In this document: in pieces, positions 63,143-64,000 of the stretch
Layout: the number at the start of each line of letters is the position of its first letter
How positions within the stretch are numbered: the first letter of the stretch is position 1
Source: Mesorhizobium onobrychidis
Lineage (GTDB): Bacteria; Pseudomonadota; Alphaproteobacteria; Rhizobiales; Rhizobiaceae
Direction of reading: 5' to 3'
Assembly (NCBI RefSeq): GCF_024707545.1
Contig: NZ_CP062229.1
Coordinates: 5,437,501-5,501,500, forward strand
Length of the DNA stretch: 64,000 nucleotides
Program-made: the position numbers and the translations under genes
Notes under the pieces: generated by a model
What the model was told of the DNA's origin: nothing
Databases searched by the model: none
The model's input: the letters and a program-made list of their open reading frames with translations, nothing else

Positions 63143-64000
63143 ATGCAGACTGCTCCAGACCTTCAGGAACTGGTTAACCGCATCCGAACGCGGGACTACA
63201 CCATTGGCATCATGGGCCTCGGCTACGTTGGTTTGCCGCTCGCCATGATCTCGCTGGACGCGGGGTTCAAAGTCATCGGTTTCGACATCGACGCGTCTCG
63301 GGTTGCACTTCTTAACCGCGGAGAAACCGGCATAGATCATTTGCCTGGTGCTGCCATCAAAGTGGCTGTCGACAGCAAGCGGTTTCGCGCCACCAGCGAT
63401 TTCGCCGACCTAAGCGAACCCGACGCGATCTTGATAGCGGTGCCAACGCCGCTTACCAAAAACCGGGAGCCGAACCTGTCGTTCGTCGAAAACAGCGCAC
63501 GTGCGATCGCGGAGCGGCTGCGCCCTGGTCAACTTGTCGTTCTGGAGTCGACGACCTGGCCAGGAACGACGCGAGAGGTCGTGCAGCCGCTGCTCGAGGC
63601 GACGAATCTTTCTCTAGGAAAGGACTTTTTTCTCGCCTATTCGCCCGAACGGGTGGACCCAGGCAACGACGTACACACCACCGCCACAGTTGCAAAGGTG
63701 ATAGGCGCCGACGACCCATCGTCCCTACAGGTTGCCAAGGAACTGTACGACCAGATCATCGTGCAAACCGTTCCCGTGGCCTCCACCGCAACGGCAGAGG
63801 CTGTGAAGCTGACCGAGAACATATTTCGCTCTGTGAACATTGCGTTGGTCAATGAGCTAAAGGTGATTTTTGACAGGATGGGCATCGACGTCTGGGAGGT
63901 GATCGAAGCCGCCAAGACCAAGCCGTTCGGATATATGGCGTTTTATCCAGGCCCAGGCCTCGGCGGGCACTGCATCCCGATCGACCCATTCTACCTGACA
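63143..64000 (+). CDS. Nucleotide-sugar dehydrogenase (UDP-GlcNAc/ManNAc 6-dehydrogenase-like), partial
   Basis: 286 residues seen; the frame runs to the window end. TIGIMGLGYVGLPLAMISL near residue 20 binds NAD, VPTPLTKNREPNLSFV near 98, STTWPGTTREVVQPLL, YSPERVDPGN and KLTENIFRSVNIALVNELK are the family motifs, and the catalytic cysteine is in PGLGGHCIPIDPFYLT at the last visible residues. Such enzymes oxidise UDP-sugars at C6 to uronic acids. The ThrPro-Leu-Thr-Lys form suggests the WbpA/TviB/WecC clade rather than Ugd; substrate not certain. Confidence 0.93.
   Translation, partial: MQTAPDLQELVNRIRTRDYTIGIMGLGYVGLPLAMISLDAGFKVIGFDIDASRVALLNRGETGIDHLPGAAIKVAVDSKRFRATSDFADLSEPDAILIAVPTPLTKNREPNLSFVENSARAIAERLRPGQLVVLESTTWPGTTREVVQPLLEATNLSLGKDFFLAYSPERVDPGNDVHTTATVAKVIGADDPSSLQVAKELYDQIIVQTVPVASTATAEAVKLTENIFRSVNIALVNELKVIFDRMGIDVWEVIEAAKTKPFGYMAFYPGPGLGGHCIPIDPFYLT

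Noticed and set aside
1..64000. CRISPR arrays, tRNA and rRNA genes
   Set aside because: No regularly spaced repeat series and no cloverleaf or rRNA stretch was recognised while reading; small RNAs could still be missed.

Overview
The window looks like chromosome or large-replicon DNA of a rhizobial alphaproteobacterium (Hyphomicrobiales, probably Mesorhizobium or a close relative). The signs are high GC, ExoF/ExoP/ExoY-type exopolysaccharide genes, two sets of Ku and ATP-dependent ligase genes, DUF1127 and TolB/TPR signalling proteins, and a RIME-like double palindrome. This placement is inference; no rRNA or tRNA gene was seen.

Layout. 1-13.5 kb is a polysaccharide cluster: a DUF707-like protein, GT2 and GT4 glycosyltransferases, a C-methyltransferase, an ExoF-like export protein, a TylF-type methyltransferase, a Wzy/O-antigen-ligase-like membrane protein, an ExoY-like priming transferase, an ExoP/Wzc-like chain-length ATPase and a LuxR-type regulator with a degenerate receiver. 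A Crp/Fnr regulator and an acyltransferase follow (13.9-16.9 kb). 17-18.3 kb holds eroded remnants. 18.3-22 kb carries a HAD-IIA phosphatase, a Rieske-FAD oxidoreductase and a YghA-like SDR.

22.0-23.6 kb is a mosaic of broken genes: a HAD N-terminus, a response-regulator N-terminus, a histidine-kinase C-terminus and a frameshifted tyrosine recombinase. A related intact recombinase lies at 52.2 kb. 23.8-36 kb contains a double-PAP2 exported protein, DUF763, MgtC, GFA, AlkB and KTSC proteins, then a non-homologous end-joining locus in which Ku1-LigD faces Ku2-LigC, and a phosphoribosyltransferase. 36-43 kb is rich in broken genes but also has an intact SIR2-domain protein (defence candidate), an SDR-DoxX/DUF2269 pair and a LysR regulator.

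44-57.9 kb has pirin, a DUF5996-GNAT fusion, two methyltransferases, two related TolB/TPR signalling proteins (one with a BTAD/SARP-type front end, one with an adenylate-cyclase front end) separated by the intact recombinase, a berberine-bridge-type oxidase, and a GntR-OsmC operon with a 22-bp palindrome across the GntR start codon. 58-64 kb holds an IS630 remnant, a second acyltransferase, an FkbM methyltransferase pseudogene, and the edge of a second sugar cluster (GT4, NAD-dependent epimerase, nucleotide-sugar dehydrogenase running off the window).

No clear novel multi-gene system was proven. The best leads are the SIR2 protein with 18-bp tandem repeats upstream, the double-PAP2 protein, the paired NHEJ modules, the DUF5996-GNAT fusion and the palindrome-coupled GntR-OsmC unit.
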